Source: Wolfiporia cocos (Eukaryota > Basidiomycota > Agaricomycetes > Polyporales > Phaeolaceae). From it: 64,000 bases of DNA. The notes beneath the pieces are model-generated. The model was not told the origin of the DNA, did no database searches, and saw only the letters and a list, made by a program, of their open reading frames with translations. The stretch lies in assembly GCA_029448655.1 (NCBI GenBank), contig JACCLO010000033.1:1-64000 (forward strand), given 5' to 3'. Of this stretch, positions 10,656-20,197 are shown piece by piece (position 1 is the stretch's first letter; each line of letters begins with the position of its first letter). The position numbers were made by a program, and so were the translations under genes.

Positions 10656-11340
10656 AGAACACACCAGCCCCGCAGCGGCTGGGAGTGTACAGCGCCCCGA
10701 AGAAGCGCACCTCTACGAAGAGGCTTCACAGAGACCCCTTATCTTGTGGGAAGATAAGGCGGTCGTACGTCACCCGGTATCCCATCTCGGTATATTCGGT
10801 AACTCGGCAATGGACTTTGCCCGGAGGACAAGGACACTAGCTACACGTGCCCCTCCTGTACAATACTTCTATCCTGACCCGCTCGCGCTAAAGTTTTTCA
10901 CTTTGTATAATGTACATGGAAACGATTCTCGAGACGACAATAAATCGTTCTCTATCGAAGTGGAACTGTGGGTATATGGAAAGAAAGTCAACGCCATGGC
11001 ATTAATCGACACCGGTGCATCAATAAGCGTCATTGATAAGAAACTCGTACATGAGGAAAAGTTAGTCACTCAGAAACTACCTTCGCCTCTCGAGATTCGC
11101 AACGCCGACGGTACCTCTAATACCGCCGGTAATATCAATATGGCAGTAAAAGCTTATATGGTGCACGAGGAACACAAGTCCACCGAATTCTTGTACGTAA
11201 TGGACGTACAGAATGCGGATGTGATCCTCGGATATGATTGGTTCCTGAAACACAACCCGGACTTCAACTGGCCGGAAGGAACCTTCACATATCGGATGTA
11301 CGGAAAAATGCAAACATGGCAAACGGGTTTCGATTTCTGA
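10597..11340 (+). CDS. pol: Element A protease region of Pol
   Basis: The frame overlaps the gag end and contains a retropepsin active site, MALIDTGASISVIDKK (DTG at about 11010-11018). The usual downstream ILGYDWF motif follows. It ends at a stop at 11338-11340 caused by a frame change in the A-run at 11304-11308. The Pol frame continues as RVSISEEEDEIEPR. In a functional relative, protease, RT, RNase H and integrase would form one polyprotein. Confidence 0.85.
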   Translation: MSGPSRFPSPQPHVSKTFCEEHTSPAAAGSVQRPEEAHLYEEASQRPLILWEDKAVVRHPVSHLGIFGNSAMDFARRTRTLATRAPPVQYFYPDPLALKFFTLYNVHGNDSRDDNKSFSIEVELWVYGKKVNAMALIDTGASISVIDKKLVHEEKLVTQKLPSPLEIRNADGTSNTAGNINMAVKAYMVHEEHKSTEFLYVMDVQNADVILGYDWFLKHNPDFNWPEGTFTYRMYGKMQTWQTGFDF

Positions 11341-12880
11341 GGAAGAGGACGAAATCGAACCCCGCAACATCTATCAGATCATCAATGACTTTCCAATAGA
11401 TTTTCTCGGCTTAGAGGAGCCGGAGAATCCCTTTGTCGCTTGGGTGAACACCCTTGACGAAGGAACGGAACTCCTTATCGATGCCATTCAGTCGATAACG
11501 GAGAAGTCGGATGATGAATTCCTGACAGATGCGGATCTCCAGAAATGGAAATCCTTGGTTCCGGAGGAATACCAGGAGTTTGGTCCCACGGTATTTTCTC
11601 AACGCGCATCCGAAAGGATGCCCGAACGGAAACCATATGACCACGCCATCGACTTCCCCGATGACGCGGTACTACCGCCCCCGAGTAAGGCATACAAGAT
11701 GTCTCCTCAGGAAGCGAACTCGCTAGATCAGTGGATTCAGGAAGAGTTACGGAAGGGCTACATCCGACACTCAAAATCCCCGATCGCGAGCCCGGTCTTC
11801 TTCGTCCCTAAAAAAGACGGCGGAGCCCGAATGGTAGTCGATTACCGGAAAGTAAACGACTTGACCATTAAAAACAGGTACCCTCTCCCACGCATAGACG
11901 AGCTTATCGATAAGCTTAGCCAGGCTTCGATATTTACGAAGCTCGACTTGCGTTGGGGTTACAACAACGTAAGAATCAAGGAGGGAGATGAATGGAAGAC
12001 CGCATTCATTACGCCTAACGGCCTTTACGAAGCTGTAGTCATGTACTTCGGTTTTTGTAATGCACCCAGCACGTTCCAACACATGATGAACGATATCCTA
12101 GGTGACCTTATCAGAGAAGGAAAGGTCATTGTCTACCTAGACGACATCCTTGTGTTCGGAAACGACCTGTTGGAACACCGTCGTATTGTCAAGCAAGTAT
12201 TACAAATCTTGCAAGACAACGACTTGTTCGCGAAGCCTGAAAAGTGCTTCTTCGAACAAAGCAGTATTGAATACCTGGGAATGATCATTTCCAAAGGAAA
12301 AGTCGAAATGGACCCTAAGAAGGTAGCCGGCGTAATGGACTGGCCTACACCTGCCAAGGTGAAGGACGTCCAGGCCTTTGTTGGCTTCGCCAACTACTAC
12401 CGTCGGTTCATTAAAGACTTCTCCAAAGTGGTTAAGCCGTTAACCGAACTGTCCAAGAAAAACACGCAATGGAACTGGGGACCCGAACAAGCGGAAGCCT
12501 TCCAAACTCTCAAGGAAGCTTTCACATCGGCTCCAATACTCCGGATCCCAGATCAGGAGTCCCCGTTCCGCGTGGAAGCGGATTCTTCCGATTACGCAAC
12601 TGGTGCGGTGCTATCACAATACTCTTCGGAGGATAAGCTCTGGCACCCGGTAGCCTTTTACTCGAAATCTCTATCAGCACCCGAAAGGAACTATGAGATT
12701 TACGATAAGGAGTTGCTCGCAATCATCCGCGCTCTAGAGGAATGGAGACATTACCTCGAAGGACATCCACACAAAGTTTGAAGTATGGTCGGATCATCTC
12801 AATCTGACATATTTCAAATCGGCACAACGGCTAACCCGGAGACAGGCACGTTGGAGTCTTTACCTGACAAGGTTCAACTT
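11311..12880 (+). CDS. pol: Element A reverse transcriptase and RNase H
   Basis: The longest uninterrupted stretch is 11444-12781. RT motifs in order: ELRKGYIRHSKSPIASP, VVDYRKVNDLT, FTKLDLRWGYNN, YFGFCNAPSTFQ and the catalytic YLDD (VIVYLDDILVF). RNase H follows (EADSSDYATGAVLSQ, YDKELLAIIRALEEW). The frame breaks at the A-run near 12773-12775 and continues as FEVWSDHLNLTYF, giving the last RNase H Asp. All catalytic residues are visible; only the single-base insertion disrupts the enzyme. Confidence 0.9.
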
Positions 12881-12884
12881 CACC

Positions 12885-14018
12885 ATGTGCCACAAACCCG
12901 GTAAAACAATGCTAACGGCTGATCCTCTGTCACGGAGGCCAGACCATGAAGAGGGGGTGGAACTCGACAATCGCGATCAAATTTTGCTGAAACCGGAATA
13001 CTTTACGGTTAGGGCGCTAGAAGCGTCACAGCAGGAGATACAATCAGGCGACGAGGACCTTCTCCGACAAATCCGACAAGCCCTCATGGACGATCAAATT
13101 ACCAAGGATTACCAGGAACTACTGAAAAGTGGTCCCAAGGAATTCGGTAAAGATCTCCAGGAATGGAACATGGAGGCCGGATTACTCCTCAGACGAGGAA
13201 AAGTGTACGTTCCAAAAGAGCCTAAGGAATTGCGCACGAAGATTCTGGAGTTACATCATGACCATGTGACTGCCGGACACTTCGGACGATGGAAGACCTA
13301 TGAACTTCTGTCACGTAATTACTGGTGGCCTGGAATGACCACGATGGTAAAGCAATACGTGGAAGGTTGTGACACATGTCAACGCATGAAGAACCACAAC
13401 CAGACCCCGTACGGACCCCTGCAACCGCTCCCAGTTCCGGAAGCACCTTGGGACACCGTCACAATTGACCTTATCGTCCACCTACCACCCAGCGGCGAAT
13501 TGAAACAATTCAATGCTATTATGGTAATAGTGGACCGGCTTACCAAACGAGCACACTTCATTCCCACGTCAGACAAGATAACGGCAAAAGAATTAGCGAA
13601 CCTCCTGTACCTTCGGATTTATCCGAACCACGGACTTCCGAAACAAATCATTTCGGATAGAGGCCCGCAATTCGCAGCCGCCTTATTCAAGGGATGGTGT
13701 GAGCAATTGGGAATCCAACGGTCAATGACAACCGCCTATCACCCGCAAGCGGATGGCCAGACGGAGAGAGTTAACCAGATCCTGGAACAATATCTTAGAT
13801 GTTACATCGATGTTATTCAAAAGGATAACTGGTCATGGTTTCTCCCAACGGCTGAATTCGCGTACAACAACGCGGCTAGTGAGACAACAAAGAATAGCCC
13901 ATTCTTTGTCGAACTAGGAAGGCACCCTAATGCAGGACCTACAAATTTACGTCCAACACCATACACGGACCTAAATAGTCATTGCTTACGAACGATGGTC
14001 AGCACAAGAACAAGCTAA
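12885..14018 (+). CDS. pol: Element A integrase
   Basis: N-terminal HHCC zinc-binding site (HDHVTAGH ... CDTCQRMK), then the DDE core: VTIDLIVHLP, IISDRGPQFAA, and QADGQTERVNQ with the catalytic Glu. It starts within MCHKPGKTML, the RNase H tail (GKTMLTADPLSRRPD). The frame changes near 13976. The expected continuation (YERWSAQEQAKAAM) is in the next frame and includes a further frame change near 14061. Confidence 0.88.
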   Translation: MCHKPGKTMLTADPLSRRPDHEEGVELDNRDQILLKPEYFTVRALEASQQEIQSGDEDLLRQIRQALMDDQITKDYQELLKSGPKEFGKDLQEWNMEAGLLLRRGKVYVPKEPKELRTKILELHHDHVTAGHFGRWKTYELLSRNYWWPGMTTMVKQYVEGCDTCQRMKNHNQTPYGPLQPLPVPEAPWDTVTIDLIVHLPPSGELKQFNAIMVIVDRLTKRAHFIPTSDKITAKELANLLYLRIYPNHGLPKQIISDRGPQFAAALFKGWCEQLGIQRSMTTAYHPQADGQTERVNQILEQYLRCYIDVIQKDNWSWFLPTAEFAYNNAASETTKNSPFFVELGRHPNAGPTNLRPTPYTDLNSHCLRTMVSTRTS

Positions 14019-14051
14019 GGCAGCAATGAAACTGGCTGCTGAACGCTGGTC

Positions 14052-14594
14052 TTGGTACTACTGATCAACATAAGCGCTCGGTACCGTTTAAAGTCGGCGA
14101 CAAAGTTCTCGTTGACGCCCGTAGCTGGCAAGACTCCGAAAGAAGTCTTAGTCCACGCTATTTGGGACCATTTAAGGATAATTGAACAATTATCTCCGGT
14201 CACCTTTAGGGTACACATGGACGAGCAATACAGGGCTTACCACCCAGTATTCCACGCTTCCAAGTTGGTCATGTACAAGGACCCGGTGCATCAGAAAAAA
14301 CCAGAGCCTCAACCAGAAATGGTCGACGGCGAGGAATTATGGGAAGTCGAGAAGATCTTAGATCATCGTCTCCGCGCAGGAAGAGTTGAATACAGAATCC
14401 GATGGAAGGGATTCGGTATCAATGACGACTCCTGGGTACGCGAAGCGGATCTCGACTCGGCATACGACATTTTGCAGGAATACAAGGCTTCACACCCTAT
14501 TCCAATGCAGGATGTCCCCCTCAGGCGATCAGCTAGAAGGAAAGAAGCAGTTCATGTCTTCGACCCTGACAGCGACGACTGGGAAGCCGACTGA
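14052..14594 (+). CDS. pol: Element A integrase C-terminus and chromodomain
   Basis: Contains the integrase tail (VPFKVGDKVLVDARSW in one frame, then HMDEQYRAYHPVFHASKL). A canonical chromodomain is at about 14335-14490 (LWEVEKILDHR, YRIRWKGFGINDDSWV). The aromatic residues expected of chromoviruses are present. Single-base frame changes lie near 14061 and 14178. The stop at 14592 is itself created by an extra base: the next frame continues ECTWPDDWPQ without interruption toward the dUTPase. Chromodomains target integration to marked chromatin in this family. Confidence 0.85.
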   Translation: MVLLINISARYRLKSATKFSLTPVAGKTPKEVLVHAIWDHLRIIEQLSPVTFRVHMDEQYRAYHPVFHASKLVMYKDPVHQKKPEPQPEMVDGEELWEVEKILDHRLRAGRVEYRIRWKGFGINDDSWVREADLDSAYDILQEYKASHPIPMQDVPLRRSARRKEAVHVFDPDSDDWEAD

Positions 14595-14699
14595 ATGCAC
14601 GTGGCCAGACGACTGGCCGCAGTATCGCGAAGAATTTGCGAAGGATCCTAAGCAGCGCATGGTTAGACACCCCGACGGGGGATGGATGTCAGCGGACAT

Positions 14700-15139
14700 T
14701 AACCAAAATGCGGACTTGAAAATCGTAGTCGGTGAAGGCGGCCGAATGCCGGAAAAAGGGAACCAAGGACTCGGTTGGGTTTGACCTGTACACTGCAACA
14801 GGCGACGTTCTGCCAGCTCACGGGCAGACAGAATACAACACCAAACTGAAAATCCAGGTACCTTTCGGCACTTACGGACGTATCGCCCCCCGCTCTAGTC
14901 TCGCACGCAAAGGCATAGACGTAATGGGTGGCGTTATCGACCACGATTATCAAGGCGAAGTAATCATCATTCTCCGGAATCACTCCGACATATCTATCGA
15001 TATTCGGGCCGGCGATAAGATTGCTCAGCTCATCTGCGAAGTTGCTAAGGACCCGCACATTACGCTACACGGAAAATCTTACTTTGAAAAGATTAAATCC
15101 GAGCGCGGTACTGGTGGATTCGGCTCCACAGGAAAGTAA
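14700..15139 (+). CDS. Element A dUTPase domain, C-terminal to the chromodomain
   Basis: Trimeric-type dUTPase (dUTP to dUMP plus pyrophosphate). All five motifs are visible in order: SVGFDLYTA; APRSSLARKG; GVIDHDYQGEV; GDKIAQLI; and the P-loop-like RGTGGFGSTGK at the end. The N-terminal strand (ADLKIVVGEG) is in the previous frame, with an extra A near 14761 separating the two. It is the last coding unit before the polypurine tract. Presumably it is made as the C-terminal part of Pol and lowers uracil incorporation during reverse transcription; that role is inferred from retroviral dUTPases. Confidence 0.88.
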
Positions 15140-15162
15140 TCGTTCCATTAGGGACAATGAAA

Positions 15163-15178
15163 CCTGAAGAGGGGGTAA
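15163..15178 (+). promoter_or_regulatory. Polypurine tract of element A
   Basis: GAAGAGGGGGTAA directly abuts the 3' LTR at 15179, as expected for the plus-strand primer. Confidence 0.8.
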
Positions 15179-15877
15179 TGTCACAGATTTGGGACATGCC
15201 ACTATTTTTCCCGTATTTTTACCTATTTATCTGGTATTTCTACGACCTTGTAGACATTTACGCTGCTAAGCGCCCGTCTACACGTACACGCAACCAAACA
15301 ACACGTACACAACGCGGTATACGTCCACTTGTCATAACAACACGTACATAACACGCTTGTACGCGTCAATGACTCAGCGGACTAACCTCCGGTGTCACGC
15401 GCCTTACTCATATCCCGGTACCGGGCTATGTCAGTACAATTGGATAAGCGGCCCGCTCGTTATCACATGCCAATGCCCTTACGATTACTCATATCCCGAT
15501 ACCGGTATATAAGAATCACATGCATGGCTTACTAACGTAGCTACAGCCACTTCCACAACATGGACCTACGGTCCAAACAAACGATCTTACTGGTGCGGCC
15601 ATTACCGGCGCACATGGTCTATTGTAGTTTACGACTTAACCATATTAGTTATGTCTGCGCACAGACCACCTTCATGTTTGGCTCCCTTACCGGTAACCAA
15701 ACAAAGCATGTATATAAGTAGGGCTATCACTGCGGATAAGCCTTAGATTTGTTCTCTGCATTTGCACAGTTACATACCATCTCTGCTTGCGCCCACTAGC
15801 CTCCTCACCAACCTTCTGCAACATCTTCAAGTCGCCTATAAGGTTATAGTGTGAGTCCCACAGTCTAGTCTGTGTCA
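15179..15877 (+). repeat. 3' LTR of element A
   Basis: 699 bp, colinear with 5865-6563. About five substitutions were seen by eye (for example CACGCTTGTACGCGTCAATG versus CACGTTTGTACGCGTCCATG) and no indels. Confidence 0.93.
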
Positions 15878-15882
15878 GCTGT

Positions 15883-16196
15883 AAGGCCACCATCCGCCGT
15901 ACTTATACATCTGTAGCTGGCCAGTAATGGCCGCCCTAAACTAATGGCCTGTGCGCACATTATGTAAGAGGACACATGATATGTAACTACTGGTAACGAT
16001 GTAACTAGTGTGACCGTAGTGTGTCCGTACCTGAGGCGCGCGCTACCCTACAGCGCTAACCAGGCGGTCAGGTGATCTATATACTCTGAGAGTGACGTGG
16101 AGGTAACTAAGGAGTAGCGGAGCGGCGTACGCCTAGCGCCGCCCATACAACCAATAGTGAGGGACGTACGGTGACCCCCTGGGCACAACCGTGACA
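15883..16196 (-). repeat. LTR of element B, second segment of interrupted copy
   Basis: Continues the LTR broken at 5864; matches 17182-17495 and ends CAACCGTGACA. Confidence 0.93.
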
Positions 16197-16903
16197 TTAC
16201 CCCCCCTCTCGAAAAACGTCGTCTCTGACGTTCTATCTAGAAAACTACGACACGCACTTCCTTGGTTTCATGTTTAACCCACGGCCCATTCCTTCTTTGC
16301 GGAAGATGGGGAGCCCCCGAGGGCACGGTCCGTCCGCCGGTGGTGGAGTGAAGGAGGCGCTTTCGGTATCGGTTCGGCATTTGTCGCAAAGGTTACTGGG
16401 TTATTTTTTAAGTGGGGTCCCCGTCGTCCCCGTGTGCCTCCGCTTGCCTACTCGCGTCCTCGTCGTGTTCGATAGTCGGTCGTATCTTGATATAATCTAA
16501 CCTTGGAGACCGTCGGTGTGGGGTTGGAGACCCTTGCGGGTTCCTTCGCATACCCACCGGTCAAAGTTCTTGTCGTCGTGCCTGCCGCCCAGGGATAATG
16601 GCCGTCGATGCGCTAGCCTCCGTACTCATACTACAACCCCGCGGGGTCAGCAGACGGAAGGCATCAGACGCGGCTTACACCGGTCGATCCCTGCTACCTT
16701 GGTTCAAAGGGGGCGGTCTTGATTATTCACTCCCTACGGCCGCTTTGCCTGGTGTAATGCTTCGTGGGGGCTCGTAAAAGTACGGACCGTCGGTGCTTCT
16801 ACCGACGGCTGCCCCGCCGCATTGCCATGGCGACCTGTAGGTGGAAAACCCTCGGCCCCAACGCAGTTCGCGCCGGAGGGGAGGTAAACTATCCTTAAGA
16901 TTA
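16197..16903 (-). other. Non-coding interior of element B
   Basis: 707 bp with no retroelement protein in any frame. Its left end, read on the minus strand, is a purine tract (GAGAGGGGGGTAA) next to the LTR. Its right end carries the self-priming PBS. It presumably holds packaging signals. Confidence 0.8.
16891..16902 (-). promoter_or_regulatory. Self-priming primer-binding site of element B
   Basis: On the minus strand AATCTTAAGGAT starts 2 nt after the LTR. It is the exact complement of ATCCTTAAGATT in the LTR (minus strand of 17162-17173). That lies about 33 bp downstream of TATAAGTA (minus strand of 17199-17206), the predicted transcript start. Confidence 0.7.
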
Positions 16904-17495
16904 TGTCACAGACTTGCCTCTGTGCTACCCCTGGGCTCAGGGGGATCCCTACACGCCGCTATAGACGTAAGCCAACGGCGACGACGTACTCATACGGCCA
17001 ACCCTAAGTGGACTCAAAGGCCCATCCCTAAGGTGTCCCGCCACCTAAGGTCCCGCAGACGACGCGGTCGCTGACCCACAGACTAGGCAGACGCGATAGA
17101 GGCCCCGGGCCAGAGAGTCACACAGGGTTTAGCAAGAAAGGCACATACGTGCATTGACGAGAATCTTAAGGATGGGGCTGTAAGGCCACCATCCGCCGTA
17201 CTTATACATCTGTAGCTGGCCAGTAATGGCCGCCCTAAACTAATGGCCTGTGCGCACATTATGTAAGAGGACACATGATATGTAACTACTGGTAACGATG
17301 TAACTAGTGTGACCGTAGTGTGTCCGTACCTGAGGCGCGCGCTACCCTACAGCGCTAACCAGGCGGTCAGGTGATCTATATACTCTGAGAGTGACGTGGA
17401 GGTAACTAAGGAGTAGCGGAGCGGCGTACGCCTAGCGCCGCCCATACAACCAATAGTGAGGGACGTACGGTGACCCCCTGGGCACAACCGTGACA
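16904..17495 (-). repeat. LTR of element B, intact copy
   Basis: 592 bp, no difference seen from the interrupted copy. TSD ggctc follows at 17496-17500. Confidence 0.95.
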
Positions 17496-18064
17496 GGCTC
17501 CGTCGGGTGACGGACAATGCTTTCCCACAGTGGGTACCGGTACGTAAATCAAATAATACCAGCATTCTAGGTGGAGATGACAATTGGATTACAGGATAGG
17601 TACCGGGAGCTGCTGAGGGTATCACGACAGTGGAGGAATCTAAAGTACCGGAAGTGGCATGGATTTGGACATGACCTTGGACGGAAGGTTGGCTCGGGAG
17701 ATCTGGCAATCTTCTGTGCAGCCTGTCCACAGCCTGGGGTCAATCTACAAGATGAATGGGAGCAGGATACAGACCAGTGCGTAACCCCTATTTTTGAAGG
17801 CCAAACCTCTGAGGTGCTCCAGATGGAAGTACAGCAGAAGCATGGTGATGGACGGTAACTTTACTGCAGAGCACCTAAGAACAAGGCGGCCAGACGATGA
17901 TGTGTGGCTGGGAGATGGGCATGGGTTCATGGTAGCAGAGGCGAGATACAAGATTCATTTGGCAGCGGCCAAGGAGAGCAAACAGGTGAAGCGATCTCAC
18001 ATGCCAGATAGAGATCATGGGGAAAGGGGCATTTCATGGTCGACAAAGGGCATTGGGAGCACCT
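17496..18064 (+). pseudogene. KDZ-family transposase, 3' part
   Basis: Resumes the gene interrupted at 5586. Two introns fit well: 17540-17594, joining PQWVP to DRYRELLRVS, and 17777-17822, joining DTDQ to WKYSRSMVMDGNF. Recognisable KDZ blocks are RQWRNLKYRKWHGFGHD, FCAACPQPGVNL, MDGNFTAEHLRTRRPDDD and VWLGDGHGFMV, which contains catalytic-core acidic residues. After about 17990 the sequence becomes degenerate and a stop occurs near 18064. The large C-terminal half of the transposase is not found, so this copy is truncated as well as interrupted. It is convergent with the TET/JBP gene. Confidence 0.8.
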
Positions 18065-18539
18065 AGGCAGGGAGATTCGAGTTGTGCTTTGGGAGCAGGG
18101 AGTACTGTTGTGGCAGCTGTGGAGATTGCACAGAGTGAGGATGAGGTGGTTGCAGCCGCTGGCTGCTGAGGGAGATAGCAGATGGAACAGCCCAACGAGG
18201 AGCAGAGGCATATGCTTTTCAACAGCAGGCAATGTGGGTAGAGATGGCTCAGTCTGCAGCTAGCACATTCAAGGGCCACACATAAATAGGAAAAGCCATG
18301 AGGAGTTTCACTTGTATATGAGCACCGGAAAATACATCCAAAATGAGTCTGAGAACCAGGGATCATGAAACAAGGTCTCAGCTTCAACCAAAGCAGATGT
18401 GGCTTTCAATCTCAATTCGCATAACATAAAGAAGCCTTGGTCAGGACATGTACATAAGGAGAACAGTTCTGTATACATAGGCACCATATCAACCTCTACT
18501 GCTACTAGAATGACCTGCATCGCAGCCACAGAGATATCA
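18065..18539. other. Degenerate spacer after KDZ remnant
   Basis: Short broken frames only, possibly the decayed KDZ C-terminus. I see no supported gene. Confidence 0.5.
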
Positions 18540-18870
18540 CCATGGATCTCCACGACCCCCGCGACTGCCGCCCGCGACCCTCACGACCCTGTTTCACGAC
18601 CCTTGCGACCACCGCGACCTCCTTCCGCGACCACCGCGACCACCGCGACCACCGCGGCCACCGCGACTGCTGCAGCCCCGCGACTGCCACCCGTGACCCT
18701 CGCGACCTTGTTTCGCAACCCTCACGACCACCGCGACCTCCTTCCGCGACCACCGCGACCACCGCGACCACCGCGGCCACCGCAACCTTCGCGACCGCAA
18801 CCTTCGCGATCCTCGCGGCCTCATTTCGCGACCTCCGCGATCTCCGTGACCTCCCTCTGCGACCTTCACA
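18540..18870. repeat. CCGCGACC simple-sequence array between KDZ and TET/JBP
   Basis: About 330 bp of imperfect CGCGACC/ACCGCGACC units, containing a direct duplication of roughly 130 bp (CTGCCACCCGTGACCCTCGC repeats an earlier copy). Open in several frames but with no independent evidence of coding. Confidence 0.85.
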
Positions 18871-20197
18871 GCCCCTGCAACATCAAAAGTGCCTCCACAT
18901 GGTCCGTCTTGCACCAGCCGGCCGCCTCCACATGCATGCTAGCATGCACACTGTCCCTCATGAAGTAAGCATAACATAACCTGTCACCTTCATACTTCAT
19001 CAATGAATGTCGCACTGCTGTGCCACAGAGGGCAATCACAGTTCCAGGTCCATCTTTGATTGAAATGTTGGCTCCATGTAGGTCGAGGGACGCATTGTGG
19101 TAGGAACCGATGCTGGCAAGCAGATCGTACCATTGCATGCGACTTTTCGAGTCGCGGTGAGCCGGGGTGACACGATTGCTTATGATCTGTGCCCCATTGA
19201 ATATGGAAGCCCACCGTTTTAAGGTATCCTTCAGCTCCCCATTCTGTGCAAGTCGTCTCATGCACTCCTGCCCCGCCGCATGCAGGTCAGGGTGCATGAC
19301 CGCCATCATTCCGGAGAGAATGGCGGACGACTCTTGTATGTCGCGGAGCCACTCATCGCCTGCCTGCTTGTTCTTGTCTCTGAGGCTGGCAGAGATGTAG
19401 ATTGGATCATTCAGTCCCTGATGTGGACAGTTGATTGAGGAGAGCAGGTGTAAGCATCAAGAGGACTTACTTCATGTCCTTGGTGGTGCCACCCAGGGGA
19501 GAGGTTGACGACACCGGAATTAAGCTCGAGCTGGCTCCATTCTCTGAAATACCGTCTGTCTGTTCTCCAACTTGTGCTCCTTGACGGCTCTTCTGCACTT
19601 TCATCTGGGGTCTTCTTAAATTTGAGCTGCTGGTTGAGATGTATTGTTGCAGCCTTCATCAATATCTGTGAGGGAGATTTAGTGTTTGTCAACACATTTC
19701 TACATGCACACATACCTGACGCCTCTCTGAGAGCACAAATGGCAAGCACCATGCGAGGATCTTCTTGTGCTCATCCATAATGATGGACGGACGAGAAATC
19801 TCAAGCGGGGGTCCCTGCTGCACAGGACCCCACTTCCTTTCAAGCCGAAGCTCCAACATATCATTGGTACCACTTGGCCTGCTCCCAAGCATGTCTGTGT
19901 ACCTGTCAATGTCCCAGGGTACAGACACTATGAGGTCCACACCAGCAGGGTTACAGCAGCTAAAATGCTAGGAGTGAAGGATGGTCACACACCTTTGTTG
20001 GCAAATGCCAATGCCAACTTCTCTGCAATGCTAGTGCACTCTACCACCAGCGCACAGGACATGTAGAGTGACGCTGGAACATGTGGGATGGCCGGATGTT
20101 CGCCCCGGATGCACCGAGTGAAATAGACAAAAAGTGATCGGAAATATGATGCACACAGAGCCTCCAACTCAAGTCCAGTGACAGGTGATGAGCTCAT
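18866..20197 (-). CDS. TET/JBP-family 2-oxoglutarate/Fe(II) dioxygenase
   Basis: The fungal TET/JBP class is expected to oxidise 5-methylcytosine. Minus-strand exons: 20197-about 19993 (5' exon, less certain); 19959-19716 (VDLIVSVPWDIDRYTDML, ELRLERKWGPVQQGPP); 19665-19471 (SWRTDRRYFREW, SGVVNLSPGWHHQGHE); and 19417-18866. Introns of 50 and 53 bp (19715-19666, 19470-19418) have GTATGT/CACAG and GTAAGT/CATCAG ends. The last exon has the iron-binding HxD (VTPAHRDS, about 19151-19159), WYDLLASIG, and the distal His (GTAVRHSL, near 19008). The 2-oxoglutarate Arg is in GDRLCYAYFMRD. The catalytic set is complete. Such genes are known to sit next to KDZ transposases in basidiomycetes. Confidence 0.8.

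Larger units (their letters stand above)
5865..15877 (+). mobile_element. Ty3/gypsy chromodomain retrotransposon A (10 kb) with C-terminal dUTPase
   Basis: LTRs 5865-6563 and 15179-15877 are both 699 bp and differ at about five positions. TSD gctgt occurs at 5860-5864 and 15878-15882. Order: LTR, 1-kb leader, two extra ORFs, gag, protease, RT-RNase H, integrase, chromodomain, dUTPase, polypurine tract, LTR. It is a chromovirus by its chromodomain. The coding region carries about eight single-base frame disruptions, so this copy should not be autonomous. It sits inside an LTR of element B. Confidence 0.95.
5587..17495 (-). mobile_element. Non-autonomous LTR retrotransposon B, with element A nested in one LTR
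   Basis: Two 592-bp LTRs (5587-5864 plus 15883-16196; 16904-17495) flank a 707-bp internal region. TSD ggctc occurs at 5582-5586 and 17496-17500, inside the KDZ coding exon. I found no difference between the two LTR copies when reading them side by side. A purine tract, read on the minus strand, abuts the left LTR (16197-16211), so the element is on the minus strand. The internal region has no gag or pol, so it depends on enzymes from another element. Confidence 0.92.

Noticed and set aside
18505..18979. ORFs on both strands across the CCGCGACC array beside TET/JBP
   Set aside because: Repeat-driven open frames. Neither the flanks nor an intron structure supports them, though Ala-Thr-rich exons elsewhere come from similar repeats.
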